A stretch of DNA of 64,000 bases from VRUE01 sp963706605 (lineage in GTDB: Bacteria; Actinomycetota; Thermoleophilia; Solirubrobacterales; 70-9). Below the pieces are notes generated by a model. The model made no database searches and had not been told where the DNA came from. It saw only the letters and a program-made list of their open reading frames with translations. The stretch is from NCBI GenBank assembly GCA_963706605.1, contig OY970165.1, positions 2,418,001 to 2,482,000 on the forward strand. The letters are read 5' to 3'. Of this stretch, positions 14,970 to 24,231 are shown one piece after another; the first letter of the stretch is position 1; each line of letters opens with the position of its first letter. The position numbers and the translations under genes are program-made.

Positions 14970-17453
14970 CTAGGGCTGTTGGCGTCGTTCGAGGTATTGC
15001 AGGCCCTCCTGGTGGCGAGCACCGTAGGCACGGAACGCGGCCGAGCGCTCCAGTTCTGTCCCCTCGGAGGATACGACCCCGACGCTGCCGTCACCTGCGT
15101 CGGCGGACCCCTGCACCAAGCCCAGCTCGGAGAGAACCCGCATGCAACGGGCCACTGCCTCGGGGCCGCGCGGCTGCGGGCCGCTGCCGCGGAGCGCCTC
15201 CAGCAGGCTCGCCCCACTCACCTCACCCGCCTCACGCAGGTCCCTGAACATCGCGATCAGAACCGGCCGGCGGGCGAGCTGCTCGTCGAGCATGGCGAGC
15301 GCGAAGCGATGCTCCGCCTCGCCCCAGGCGAGATGCACGTAGCCGCCCTCGGCGCTGGGACGGGTGGCCAGACCCTCGACGTGAGAGAACTGCGGCGGAT
15401 CGACAAGCACGACGTGCTCGAAGCCACGCGCCAGCTCGGGGTCGGCTTCGAGCGCGACGCCATCTGCCAGCACGGCGCCACCCGCCGTCAGCGCGGTGCG
15501 GCGCTGGCGATCGGCGACGACCGCGAGGACGCTGCCGCCTCCGCACGAGCTCAGCTCCGCTACGACCGCCGCCGGCGAGCTGCGCGGCCGCAGCACCGTG
15601 CGCTCACGATCGTCCTCCCACGCGGGTGCCTCGGGTGGCCAAAGGTCGAGATCAGCGCGCCGCTCGGCCTCATAGCGCCCCCACCACTCCTCGTCGGTGC
15701 CGGGTCCGGACTCCCCCGTGTCCTCCTGGCGTGGGTAGAGCTCACGCAGGACCAGGCGTGGCTCTACCGAGCCCTTCCAGCGGTTCACCTCGAGCCGCAC
15801 CGCGGCGTCGACCGGGTCGTCCTCACCCACACCCAGCTTCGAGCGCCCGAAGACGACCCCGAGCGCCCGATGGGCGCCGCTGTGGAGGCTGAACCGGGCA
15901 TGCTTGCCTTCCCCCATCGCGCGCACGTCGCGCACGCGGGCGGAGGGGACGAGCAGCCGCACGCCGGGATTGCCCATCCCGAACGGCGCCAATCGTTCCA
16001 GCTCCTCGGCGAGGTCGAGGCCGAGGTCGGCGCCGCCGACCATCGCGTCGATTCGCTCGGTCCGCCGCAGATCCTCGGGGCCGAGCACCGAGGCGGCGTG
16101 GGCGGCGAACGCCCCTCGGAACGCGTCGAGGTTCTCCGCCCGCAGCTGCAACCCAGCCGCCGCACGATGTCCGCCAAAGCCCTCCAGGTGCTCGGCGCAA
16201 GCCTCCAACCCGGCGAGCAGGTCGAAGCCAGGGATGCTGCGACCCGAGCCTCGCCCACCCCCTTCGCCGTCGAGCGAGACGACGACGACGGGGCAGTGAT
16301 GGCGCTCGACCAGCCGTGAGGCGACGATCCCGATCACGCCCGGATGCCAGCCCTCGCCGGCCACGACCAGGCCTGGCGCTTCGCGCAGCTCGGCCGGGAG
16401 CTCTCGCCGCGCCGCCTCGGCCGCGGCATCGACCTGGCGCTCGGTGGCCCGCCGCTCGCTATTCGCCCGGCTCAACTCCGCTGCTATCTCAGCCGCGCGC
16501 GCCTCATCATCGGTCAGGAACAGCTCGACCCCAGCATCAGCCCGGTAGAGGCGACCAGCGGCGTTGATCCGCGGCGCCAGCCGGAAAGCCAGATCACCCT
16601 CGTCCACCTGGGTCGGCTCGCAACTGGCCGCCTCCAAAAGCGCTCGTATCCCCGGCCTGCGCGCCCGCCGCACCTCTGCGATGCCGCGCCGCACCAACGA
16701 CCGGTTCTCGCCCACAAGCGCCACGACATCGGCGACGGTGGCGAGGGCAACCAGATCGAGGTCCGGCAGGGAGTCGGGGGTGGGGTCTCCAGGAACTCCT
16801 CGCGAACGCGAGCCTGGAGACCCCACCCCCGGCTCCCTCAAAGCGCTCGCCAGCTTCCACGCCACCGCCGTCCCGCATAGCTGCTCAAACGGGTAGCCGT
16901 CGAGCGCCGGGTGCAGGATCGGGCAGTCGGGCAGCTCCGGGCCCGGCTGGTGATGGTCGGTGACGACGACTTCCATGCCCAGGGAGCGCGCCAGCGCCAC
17001 CTCCTCAACCGCGGTGATGCCACAGTCGACGGTGATCAGCAGCTCGGTGCCCCGCTGCGCCAGCTTCTCGATGTTCTCGGCGCTGAGCCCGTAGCCGTCG
17101 GCGATCCGGTCAGGGATCAACCAGTCGCACGCAGCGCCGAGCTCGCGCAGGGTGCTGACGAGGATCGTCGTCGCGCAGACCCCATCGACGTCGAAGTCAC
17201 CGTGCACGGTGATTCGCCGGCCGGCGCTGATCGCGTCTTGAACCTGCCCGCATACGCCATCCATCGAGTCGAACTCGTCGGGCGAGTGCGACTCATCGGC
17301 AGCAAGAAAGGCGCTCGCCTCCTCCGGGGTCCGGTAGCCGCGCCGCACCAGGGTGATCGCGACCGGCTCGCTCAGGCCCAATTGCTCCGAGAGAGTCCTC
17401 GCCTCACCGTAGGAGTAAGGCTCTGCCTCATATGCGTTGATGGTCTCCGCCAC
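14970..17453 (-). CDS. recJ: Single-stranded-DNA-specific exonuclease RecJ
   Basis: 827 residues, longer than the usual 560-700. HGDFDVDGVCA (DHH motif I), the VDCG motif, VTDHHQPGPE (DHH), ATVADVVAL and the DHHA1 motif GGHRAAAG are all present. The C-terminal 230 residues form an accessory domain less conserved in the family. A 69-bp palindromic element (16769-16837) is inserted in frame between the CGTAVAWKL and LDLVALATVADVV blocks and encodes a Gly/Pro/Arg/Ser-rich loop of 23 residues. RecJ is a 5'-3' exonuclease for recombination and repair. Confidence 0.92.
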   Translation of the reverse strand: MAETINAYEAEPYSYGEARTLSEQLGLSEPVAITLVRRGYRTPEEASAFLAADESHSPDEFDSMDGVCGQVQDAISAGRRITVHGDFDVDGVCATTILVSTLRELGAACDWLIPDRIADGYGLSAENIEKLAQRGTELLITVDCGITAVEEVALARSLGMEVVVTDHHQPGPELPDCPILHPALDGYPFEQLCGTAVAWKLASALREPGVGSPGSRSRGVPGDPTPDSLPDLDLVALATVADVVALVGENRSLVRRGIAEVRRARRPGIRALLEAASCEPTQVDEGDLAFRLAPRINAAGRLYRADAGVELFLTDDEARAAEIAAELSRANSERRATERQVDAAAEAARRELPAELREAPGLVVAGEGWHPGVIGIVASRLVERHHCPVVVVSLDGEGGGRGSGRSIPGFDLLAGLEACAEHLEGFGGHRAAAGLQLRAENLDAFRGAFAAHAASVLGPEDLRRTERIDAMVGGADLGLDLAEELERLAPFGMGNPGVRLLVPSARVRDVRAMGEGKHARFSLHSGAHRALGVVFGRSKLGVGEDDPVDAAVRLEVNRWKGSVEPRLVLRELYPRQEDTGESGPGTDEEWWGRYEAERRADLDLWPPEAPAWEDDRERTVLRPRSSPAAVVAELSSCGGGSVLAVVADRQRRTALTAGGAVLADGVALEADPELARGFEHVVLVDPPQFSHVEGLATRPSAEGGYVHLAWGEAEHRFALAMLDEQLARRPVLIAMFRDLREAGEVSGASLLEALRGSGPQPRGPEAVARCMRVLSELGLVQGSADAGDGSVGVVSSEGTELERSAAFRAYGARHQEGLQYLERRQQP
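16769..16837. repeat. 69-bp palindromic element inserted in frame in recJ
   Basis: 25-nt arms (16769-16793 and 16813-16837) are complementary with one mismatch that would be G-U in RNA; the arm contains GGGGGTGGGGTCTCCAGG. An inner stem CTCGCG/CGCGAG (16799-16812) caps it. The length is exactly 23 codons, so the recJ frame is kept. Arms resemble those of the 616-740 repeat in the GGGGGTGG..TCTC core. Confidence 0.85.
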
Positions 17454-17495
17454 GCAGCCAGGCTAGGCGCCGGCCGGGACGGATTTCGGGGCGAT

Positions 17496-17759
17496 TCAGG
17501 CCGCTTGTTCCGAGCGAACGCCGATCGCCCAGACCACCGCGAGTCCGATCGCCACACCGGGGATCGCGATCAGCGCCGTGCCTAGATCGGTGTTGCCGAG
17601 GCCGCGGCCGGTGACGATCTCGACGATGCCGCCGAAGACGACCGCGCCGATCACCGAGCCGAGGAAGGCGCCGACGATTCCCTGCCAGAACCGATCGGGC
17701 ACGAAGACCGTGAAGTGCCAGAGGGCAATTCCCATCGTGAACCAGACGAGCAGGGCCAT
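17496..17759 (-). CDS. Small membrane protein, GlsB/YeaQ-like
   Basis: 87 residues with three predicted membrane segments (about 1-18, 25-48, 60-80). The glycine-rich middle (GAFLGSVIGAVVFGGIVEIVTG) resembles GlsB/YeaQ/YmgE transglycosylase-associated proteins, whose function is unclear. It is 3 bp downstream of the secDF stop, so probably co-transcribed with it. Confidence 0.65.
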   Translation of the reverse strand: MALLVWFTMGIALWHFTVFVPDRFWQGIVGAFLGSVIGAVVFGGIVEIVTGRGLGNTDLGTALIAIPGVAIGLAVVWAIGVRSEQAA

Positions 17760-17762
17760 GAG

Positions 17763-20729
17763 CTAGCGGTTCCTCCCGTGCTTGCGGCGTTGTTTGCGAC
17801 GCTCGCGGCGCTGTGCGTTGCGCTCGCGGCGTGCGGCGGACTCCCCGTCGGCGGCATCCGGCGGCTCCCCGTTAGACGACGGTCCCGCGCCGTCCCCTCC
17901 GGGGGGCTCGGCGGTGGCGACGGCCCCCGGTCGCGGCTTTGGCTCCTGCTGGGCGGCCAGCATCTCCTCGATCTCGGCGTCGGTCTCCGCGTCGTCGCCG
18001 AGCTTCGCCAGCGCCACGTCGTCGGCGAAGGCGGGGACGGTGCCGTCGATCTCGGCGATCCGGGCCCGCCGGCGCGCGAAGCCTGGCTCACGTTCCTTCC
18101 AGGCGGTCAGGACCGGCGAGGCGATGAAGATCGACGAGTAGGTCCCGGAGATGATCCCGACGAACATCGCGAAGGCGAAGTCCTGCAGGGTGGTACCGCC
18201 GAAGATCAGCAGTGAGACGACGGCGAGCAGGGTCAGGAAGCTGGTCGCCAGCGAGCGGGTGAGCACCTCGCTCATCGAGCGGTTGACGATCTGCGAGAAG
18301 GCGGCGCGCGGCATGCGCGGCAGGTTCTCGCGGATACGGTCGAAGACGATGATCGTGTCGTAGAGCGAGTAGCCCAAGATGGTGAGGAAAGCGGCGACCG
18401 TACCGCTCGTCACCTCCCTTCCGGTCAGTGAGTAGACCCCCGCCGTGATCAGGATGTCGTGGAAGATCGCGATCAACACCGGCACCGCGAACTTCGGGTC
18501 GAAGCGGAAGGCGACGTAGGCGCAGATCACCAGCAACGAGAAGATCAGCGCCTTGATCGCGCTGTTGGCGACCTGCTGGCCGAACGTCGGCCCGACACTG
18601 GTGCTGTCGAAGCCGTTTTCAGCGACTTCGAACTGGGAGTCAAGGGCCTTCTCCGCCTTTGCCACCTGGCTCGGGCCCAGCTGTCGCGCCTGAATCTGGA
18701 AGACGTTTTCACCGAGTTCGGGATCGGAGACCTGCTGGACCTCCTCGCTGTTGACCCCCGCCGAATCGAGCGCTTCACGGACGCCTTCCTCGTCGGTCGG
18801 TTGGGTCAGCGCGACCTTGATCCGCGTTCCCGATTCGAAGTCGATGCCGAAGTTGAGCTGCTGGGTGGCCAGCGCCAGAGCACCGATGATCAGGATCGTG
18901 CCGGAGAGCGAGAAGAACCAGCGGCTCGCGCCCATGAAGTCGAAGTGCCAGCGCATCCGCTGGCCCGAGGCCCCGAGCACGGCGGGCGAGCGCAGGAGGC
19001 GCGAGCGGCTCATGCTGAGCAGCAGGGCCTGGGTGAACACGACGGCGGTCAGCAGCGAGACGATCGTGCCGACGCCGAGGGTGAAGGCGAAGCCCTTGAC
19101 GCCTGCCGTGGCGAGCACGAAGAGGATGAAGGCGGTCAGCAGGGTGACGACGTTGGCGTCGACGATCGTCGCGATGCCGCGGCGATAGCCGGCGGCGATC
19201 GCGCTCGCCATCGGGCGCCCGGCGCGCACCTCCTCCTTGATCCGCTCGAAGATGACGATGTTGGAGTCGGCCGCGACCCCGATCGTCAGGATCAACCCCG
19301 CGATTCCCGGCAGCGTCAGGGTGATCGGGATCAGTTTGATCAGGGCGAAGAAGATCACCCCGTTGGCAGCCAGGGCAATCACCGCGATCAGTCCCAGGAA
19401 GCGGTAGTAGAGGAGCAGGAAGAAGGTGACCAGGATGAGGGCGATCACTCCGGCCTTGATCCCCGCGTGGAGCGCCTGGCTGCCGAGCGTCGCCGAGACC
19501 TGGGTCTGACTGATCAGCTTCAGGTTGATCGGCAGGGCGCCGATCTGGAGGATGGTCGCCAAGTCCTGTGCTTCGGTGATGCTGGAAAAGCCGCCGGAGA
19601 TCTGCGCCCCGGTGCGGCCGTCGATCCCGTCCGGGTTCTGGGCGAAGTTGATGATTGGCCGCGTCTTGACTTCGTTGTCGAGGACGACGGCGAAGTGGCC
19701 GGAGAGCCGTTCCGCTTCTTCTCCAGAGGAGAGCCCGAGCGCACGCGCCTGGCCGCGCTGGGCGATGCGGCGGGTGACGTCCTGGAATGCCTGTTGGCCG
19801 CCACCGGTGAATTCGAAGGCGACCGCCAGTTCGCCGTTGTTTTCTTTCTCTTCCGGGTTCGTGATGTCGGTGCCGGAGAGGGCCGGTTCGTCCTTCAGCG
19901 CGTACCAGCCGGCGTTCTCGATCCCCTCGACCGGCTTCCCGTTCGGGTCGGAGGGCTGTTCGGAGACGACGATGGTCCCCGGCGGAACCACCGCCACGGT
20001 CTGGCATTCGCCGATTTCTCCGTCCTTGCATTCCTTCTGGTGTGGCCGTTTCTTCCCGGTAGCGCTGATGAAGAGGTCTTCTCTGGAGAACTCGGGGCCC
20101 GCGATCAATTTGTGCTGCGGACTGCCGTCGAACAGGTAGTAGCGCGGTTTCGCCGTCGAGCAGGTCGTGCAGTCGGCCACCGGCTTCTGTTCGGAGGCGA
20201 GCTTGACCGCGGCGTAGGGGGTCGGGAAGGCGCCGGAGAAGATCAGTTGCTGGTTCTCCTGCTTGGTGGTGCTGCGACCGGCGGCTTTCCATTCTGCGGT
20301 GGCTTCTTCGACCACTTTTGCGGGCGGTTCCCGGCCCGGGACTCCGCCGATCGTCTTCTCGCGGCCGAGCAGGTTGGGCTCCCAGTCATAGAACTGGAGC
20401 TGGGCGGTGGTGCCGACCTGTTCGATCGCCCGCTGTGCGTTGGTGACGTCGGGCAGGCTGACCGAGATCTCGGTGGTGCCGAGGCGGGCGACTTCCGGCT
20501 CGGAGACCCCGAGCTTGTCGATCCGCTCGCGGATGATTTCGATCGAACGTTCGATGTCTTCGCCGCTGACTTCCTTCACCTCGCCGGTCGGCGTGCCCTG
20601 GTAGACCAGCTCGACACCGCCCTTCAGGTCCAGTCCGAGCCGCGTCGGCTTGCTGGCGACGACCAGGGCCGAGACGATGATCAGACCCAGCACGAAGAGC
20701 AGTACGAAGAGGTTCCTGCGCCGTCGCAT
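17763..20729 (-). CDS. secDF: Fused protein translocase subunit SecDF
   Basis: 988 residues: SecD joined to SecF. One N-terminal helix, LGLDLKGGVELVYQ, a large first periplasmic domain with an insertion of about 150 residues, then five helices of the RND-like core (IGVAADSNIVIFERIKEE). SecF starts at about residue 591 (FDFMGAS, LNFGIDFESGTRIKV) and ends with a basic tail. It pulls secreted proteins outward using the proton gradient. YajC is not adjacent; a zinc-ribbon gene occupies that place. The last 80 residues are charged and low in complexity. Confidence 0.93.
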   Translation of the reverse strand: MRRRRNLFVLLFVLGLIIVSALVVASKPTRLGLDLKGGVELVYQGTPTGEVKEVSGEDIERSIEIIRERIDKLGVSEPEVARLGTTEISVSLPDVTNAQRAIEQVGTTAQLQFYDWEPNLLGREKTIGGVPGREPPAKVVEEATAEWKAAGRSTTKQENQQLIFSGAFPTPYAAVKLASEQKPVADCTTCSTAKPRYYLFDGSPQHKLIAGPEFSREDLFISATGKKRPHQKECKDGEIGECQTVAVVPPGTIVVSEQPSDPNGKPVEGIENAGWYALKDEPALSGTDITNPEEKENNGELAVAFEFTGGGQQAFQDVTRRIAQRGQARALGLSSGEEAERLSGHFAVVLDNEVKTRPIINFAQNPDGIDGRTGAQISGGFSSITEAQDLATILQIGALPINLKLISQTQVSATLGSQALHAGIKAGVIALILVTFFLLLYYRFLGLIAVIALAANGVIFFALIKLIPITLTLPGIAGLILTIGVAADSNIVIFERIKEEVRAGRPMASAIAAGYRRGIATIVDANVVTLLTAFILFVLATAGVKGFAFTLGVGTIVSLLTAVVFTQALLLSMSRSRLLRSPAVLGASGQRMRWHFDFMGASRWFFSLSGTILIIGALALATQQLNFGIDFESGTRIKVALTQPTDEEGVREALDSAGVNSEEVQQVSDPELGENVFQIQARQLGPSQVAKAEKALDSQFEVAENGFDSTSVGPTFGQQVANSAIKALIFSLLVICAYVAFRFDPKFAVPVLIAIFHDILITAGVYSLTGREVTSGTVAAFLTILGYSLYDTIIVFDRIRENLPRMPRAAFSQIVNRSMSEVLTRSLATSFLTLLAVVSLLIFGGTTLQDFAFAMFVGIISGTYSSIFIASPVLTAWKEREPGFARRRARIAEIDGTVPAFADDVALAKLGDDAETDAEIEEMLAAQQEPKPRPGAVATAEPPGGDGAGPSSNGEPPDAADGESAARRERNAQRRERRKQRRKHGRNR

Positions 20730-20734
20730 CCCGC

Positions 20735-21223
20735 TCAGCTCTCCGGCGTCAGGACGATCAGCAAGCCGCCGTCGTCGTCGTAAGCGGGGAACACGTCGGC
20801 GACCGCCTCGGCCGGCAGATCACCCTCGGCGTTGACCGCGACTTTCTTGCCCAGCGAGCGCACCCCCCACTCGAGCGAGGTCTCGATCGGATCGGTGACC
20901 CCGTCACCGTCGACATCGGCGGTCTCTCCACCGTCACCGGGCTGAAGCCACTGCAGGCCCAGAACCTCCTGCACGGGACGACCGATCACGTCTTCGTCGG
21001 TGAGCCCGGTCAGCTCGAAGCTGCCGCGCCCGGCATCGATCACCCGCGCCTGCCGGTCGCAGACGAAGAAGGCCGCATTGGGCGCCGGGTAGTAGTCGTC
21101 GAGTAGCTCGAAGACGAAGCCGAAGCCGCATTTGGAGCAGCCCTTTGGACGGGTGCTGAAACCGGCTGTCCGGTCGGCGCTCAGCTCCCTGTTCCCGCAG
21201 TTGGGGCAGATGAAGAAAGGCAT
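20735..21223 (-). CDS. Zinc-ribbon protein with a PAS-like domain
   Basis: 162 residues. An N-terminal zinc ribbon is formed by C6-x2-C9 and C29-x2-C32. From about residue 40 the pattern FFVCDRQARVIDAG...FELTGLTDEDVIGRPVQEV looks like a PAS domain. A calcium-loop-like DVDGDGVTDPIE follows at about 105-116. It lies 5 bp before secDF and 27 bp after ruvB, inside the ruvCAB-secDF block. Possibly a sensory or adaptor protein; function unknown. Confidence 0.68.
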   Translation of the reverse strand: MPFFICPNCGNRELSADRTAGFSTRPKGCSKCGFGFVFELLDDYYPAPNAAFFVCDRQARVIDAGRGSFELTGLTDEDVIGRPVQEVLGLQWLQPGDGGETADVDGDGVTDPIETSLEWGVRSLGKKVAVNAEGDLPAEAVADVFPAYDDDGGLLIVLTPES

Positions 21224-21250
21224 CCCTACGACAGGCTACTGAGAGTCCGC

Positions 21251-22309
21251 TCAGAACAGACTGCGCGATCCCTCGGGGGTGGGGATCCCGAGGTGCTCGT
21301 AGGCCCGCTCGGTCAGCACCCGGCCGCGCGGAGTGCGCTTCAGCATGCCCTGTTGGAGCAGGTAGGGCTCGAGCACGTCCTCGATCGTGTCCTGCTCCTC
21401 GCCGATCGCGATGGCCAGCGTCGAGAGCCCAACCGGCCCGCCGGCGAACTTGGAGGCGACCGTGTCGAGCAGGTTGCGGTCGCTGCGGTCGAGCCCGCCG
21501 GCGTCGACCTCGAGCATCTCCAGCCCCGCTGCGGCGACCTCGGCATCGACAGTGCCGCTGCCCTTCACCTGGGCGAAGTCGCGAACCCGCTTCAGCAAGC
21601 GGTTTGCGACCCGCGGCGTGCCGCGTGAACGGGCGGCGATCGTCTGCGCCCCATCGGCGTCGATCTCGACTTCGAGGATGCCGGCGGAGCGCTCGACTAT
21701 CTCGGCGAGATGCTCGGGGCTGTAGTGCTCGAGTCGGTGGCAGACGCCGAAGCGGTCGCGCAGCGGCGTCGTCAGCAAGCCGGCCCGGGTGGTCGCCCCG
21801 ACCAGCGTGAAGGGCGGCAGCGGCAGGGTCACCGTGCGGGCGCCGGCGCCCTGGCCGAGCACGACCGGCAGCTCACCGTCCTCCATCGCCGGGTAGAGCG
21901 TCTCCTCGACCGCACGACCAAGCCGATGGATCTCGTCGACGAAGAAGACGCTGCCCGGCTCTAGCGCGGTGAGAAAGGAGGCGACGTCGGCCTTGCGCTC
22001 CAGCGCAGGACCGGCGGTCTGGACCATCGGCACTTCCATCTCGGCGGCGACGATGTGGGCGAGGGAGGTCTTGCCCAGCCCAGGAGGCCCGGCGAGCAGG
22101 ACGTGATCCAGCGGCTCGCCGCGCCGCCGTGCGGCCTCGAGGAAGATCGAGAGCTGGTCGGTGACCTGGGCCTGGTTGACGAAATCGGCGAGGCTCGGGG
22201 GGCGCAGCGATCGATCGAGGTCCTCGTCGGGGACATCGGCCCGCGCATCGTGGATGCGAACCTCCGGCTCGTCCTCCACGCCAGGAGTGCGTATCCGCCT
22301 TTCGCTCAC
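21251..22309 (-). CDS. ruvB: Holliday junction branch migration ATPase RuvB
   Basis: 352 residues, AAA+ hexameric motor. The N-terminal LRPPSLADFVNQ, Walker A AGPPGLGKTSLAH, Walker B DEIHRLGRAVEE, sensor motifs TLVGATTRAGLLTTPLRDRFG, and the C-terminal winged helix are all present. It overlaps ruvA by 4 nt. With RuvA it drives branch migration, and RuvC resolves the junction. Confidence 0.97.
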   Translation of the reverse strand: MSERRIRTPGVEDEPEVRIHDARADVPDEDLDRSLRPPSLADFVNQAQVTDQLSIFLEAARRRGEPLDHVLLAGPPGLGKTSLAHIVAAEMEVPMVQTAGPALERKADVASFLTALEPGSVFFVDEIHRLGRAVEETLYPAMEDGELPVVLGQGAGARTVTLPLPPFTLVGATTRAGLLTTPLRDRFGVCHRLEHYSPEHLAEIVERSAGILEVEIDADGAQTIAARSRGTPRVANRLLKRVRDFAQVKGSGTVDAEVAAAGLEMLEVDAGGLDRSDRNLLDTVASKFAGGPVGLSTLAIAIGEEQDTIEDVLEPYLLQQGMLKRTPRGRVLTERAYEHLGIPTPEGSRSLF

Positions 22310-22899
22310 GCTGCTTTCTTCTCCGTCCCGGCCTTGCGCAGCGCCGTCGAGAGCAGCTCCTGCGGATCGTCACCGTCGATCCCGTCGAGCAACTGCTCTG
22401 CTTCGAGCGGCGCGTAGCCGAGGTTGACGAGGCCATCGCGGGCGAGGGCGCGCGCGTCGCCGCTCTCGGCGGCGATTGCCACCTCTTCCTCCAGCGCCCC
22501 GACCACCTTGTCCCGCAGCTCGACGATGATCCGCTCCGCGGTGCGCTTGCCGATCCCAGGCGCCGCCTGGAAGCGCTTCGCGTCACCGGCGGCGATTGCC
22601 CGCAAGAGCTCGCGGGCCGGGCCGCCGGAGAGAACCGAGATCGCCACTTTCGGTCCGACGCCGCTCACCGAGACCAGCTGGCCGAACAGGTCGCGCTCCT
22701 CCTCGGAGGCGAAGCCGAACAGCGCCAGGGAATCCTCGCGCGAGACCAGCTCGGCGTGCAGAAAGGTCTCGCGCCCGGTGGCCGGCACGGCTTTCAAGGT
22801 CTCAGCCGAGACGGTGAGCCGGTAACCGACCCCGCCCGCGTCGATCACGACGTGATCGGGGCGCCGCACCATCACCTCGCCGCGGACCGCGGCGATCAT
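22306..22899 (-). CDS. ruvA: Holliday junction DNA helicase subunit RuvA
   Basis: 197 residues. ATG 22899 (MIAAVRGEV) is chosen because its ATGA overlaps the ruvC stop; the frame is open far upstream but that part is not RuvA. The OB-fold start, the helix-hairpin-helix segments VSGVGPKVAISVLS and APGIGKRTAERIIVEL, and the C-terminal RuvB-binding domain (GLVNLGYAPLEAEQLL) are typical. RuvA tetramers hold the four-way junction. Confidence 0.96.
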   Translation of the reverse strand: MIAAVRGEVMVRRPDHVVIDAGGVGYRLTVSAETLKAVPATGRETFLHAELVSREDSLALFGFASEEERDLFGQLVSVSGVGPKVAISVLSGGPARELLRAIAAGDAKRFQAAPGIGKRTAERIIVELRDKVVGALEEEVAIAAESGDARALARDGLVNLGYAPLEAEQLLDGIDGDDPQELLSTALRKAGTEKKAA

Positions 22900-23423
22900 C
22901 CGGCCGCCCGCCCCGCGACGGCGGCCTCGGCCAGCTCCGCCGCCTGACGACGCCCGGCGCCGCCGCCGTGGCAGATCGCCACCGCCAGCGCGTCGGCGGC
23001 ATGGTCGGGACTGGGCAGCTCGGGCAGCGCCAGCAGGGTCCCGACCATCCGCTGGACCTGCTTCTTGCCCGCCGCGCCGCTGCCGCAGACGGCCATCTTG
23101 ATCGCCTGCGGCGTGTAGACGAAGCAGCGCACGTCGCCTTGCGCAGCGGCAAGCATCGCGACCCCGCTGGCCTGGCCAACCGACATCGCGGTGCGCACGT
23201 TCTTGCCAAAGAAGACGTCCTCGATCGCCAGCGCCTTCGGCTCGTGCCACGCGATCAGCTCGGCCAGCGCAGTGTGGATCCGCTCCAGGCGGCGCTCCAT
23301 CGGCAGCTCGGCGGTGGTTTCGACGACGCCACCGTCGAGCGCGGCCATGCGATTGCCTTCGACCCGGACGATGCCGAATCCGAGGTTGGCGGCGCCGGGG
23401 TCGATCCCCATCACTACTTCCAT
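22896..23423 (-). CDS. ruvC: Holliday junction resolvase RuvC
   Basis: 175 residues, RNase H-like fold. The first catalytic Asp lies in MGIDPGAANLG; the catalytic Glu in LAIEDVFFGKN; the C-terminal acidic pair in PDHAADALAVAICH. It cuts Holliday junctions symmetrically. It is first of the ruvCAB operon, 33 bp after yebC. No GAAC-N4-GTTC box is visible just upstream. Confidence 0.96.
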   Translation of the reverse strand: MEVVMGIDPGAANLGFGIVRVEGNRMAALDGGVVETTAELPMERRLERIHTALAELIAWHEPKALAIEDVFFGKNVRTAMSVGQASGVAMLAAAQGDVRCFVYTPQAIKMAVCGSGAAGKKQVQRMVGTLLALPELPSPDHAADALAVAICHGGGAGRRQAAELAEAAVAGRAAG

Positions 23424-23456
23424 GGGAAGTGATTCTGGGAGGAGCCCCGGATGCCT

Positions 23457-24206
23457 TTACGCTGCCAGCTCCTGCAGCACGTCGTCCGGGATGTCAAAGT
23501 TGGCGTAGACCTCGTTGACGTCGTCGTCGTCTTCCAGCGCCTCGATTAGCCCCAGCAGCGCCTTGGCCTCGTTGCCCTTGAGCTCAACCGTGCTCTTCGG
23601 CTCCATCGCCACCTCCGCCGACTGGATCTCGACCCCTCCCGCCTCCAGCGCCTCACGGACGGCGCTCAGGCTCGCCGGCTCGCAAAGCACCCGCAGCAGC
23701 TCGCCCTCCTCGCGCACGTCCTCGGCTCCGGCATCGATCGCGGCGATCAGATCGTCCTCGCCATAGCGCGCACCGTCGACCGCGAGCACCCCGCGCTTCT
23801 CGAAGATCCAGGCGACCGAGCCGGGCTCGCCGAGGCTGCCGTTGTGCTTGCTGAAAGCGTGGCGCACTTCAGCGCTGGTGCGGTTGCGGTTGTCGGTCAG
23901 CGCCTCGACCAAAACGGCGACACCGCCTGGCCCATAACCCTCGAAGACCACCCGCTCGATCGCGGCGGTATCCGAGCCGGCACCGGTGCCCCGATCGATC
24001 GCCCGCTGGATGTTGTCCTTCGGCATCGAGGCGTCACGCGCCTTCTGAACCGCCGTCGCCAGCGCCGGGTTGCCGTCGGGGTCACCGCCCCCGTCGCGGG
24101 CGGCGACGGCGATCGCCCGCGCAAGCTTGGTGAAGAGCTTGCCGCGTTTAGCGTCGGCGGCGCCCTTCTTGTGTTTGATCGAGGACCATTTCGAGTGTCC
24201 AGACAT
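23457..24206 (-). CDS. yebC: YebC/PmpR-family protein
   Basis: 249 residues from ATG 24206 (MSGHSKWSSIKHKKGAADAK), the universally conserved start of this family. The body has GGGDPDGNPALA, ARDASMPKDNIQRAI, YGPGGVAVLVEALTDNRNRT and the acidic C-terminal LEDDDDVNEVYANFDI. Members act as transcriptional regulators or as factors that help translation through difficult proline stretches; which applies here is open. yebC-ruvCAB linkage is common. Confidence 0.96.
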   Translation of the reverse strand: MSGHSKWSSIKHKKGAADAKRGKLFTKLARAIAVAARDGGGDPDGNPALATAVQKARDASMPKDNIQRAIDRGTGAGSDTAAIERVVFEGYGPGGVAVLVEALTDNRNRTSAEVRHAFSKHNGSLGEPGSVAWIFEKRGVLAVDGARYGEDDLIAAIDAGAEDVREEGELLRVLCEPASLSAVREALEAGGVEIQSAEVAMEPKSTVELKGNEAKALLGLIEALEDDDDVNEVYANFDIPDDVLQELAA

Positions 24207-24231
24207 CGTTTGCCATTCTATGAGGACGGGG

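Noticed and set aside
18459..20783. Long plus-strand open frame (774 codons) opposite secDF
   Set aside because: It is antisense to the well-supported SecDF gene; its Asp/Arg/Gly/Gln-rich translation is the usual product of GC-rich antisense reading and shows no domain.
21265..21300. CCTCGGG...CCCGAGG palindrome with a GGGGGTGGGG core
   Set aside because: It encodes the conserved RuvB C-terminus (GIPTPEGSRSLF), so codon use explains it; it is not counted as a copy of the recJ element.
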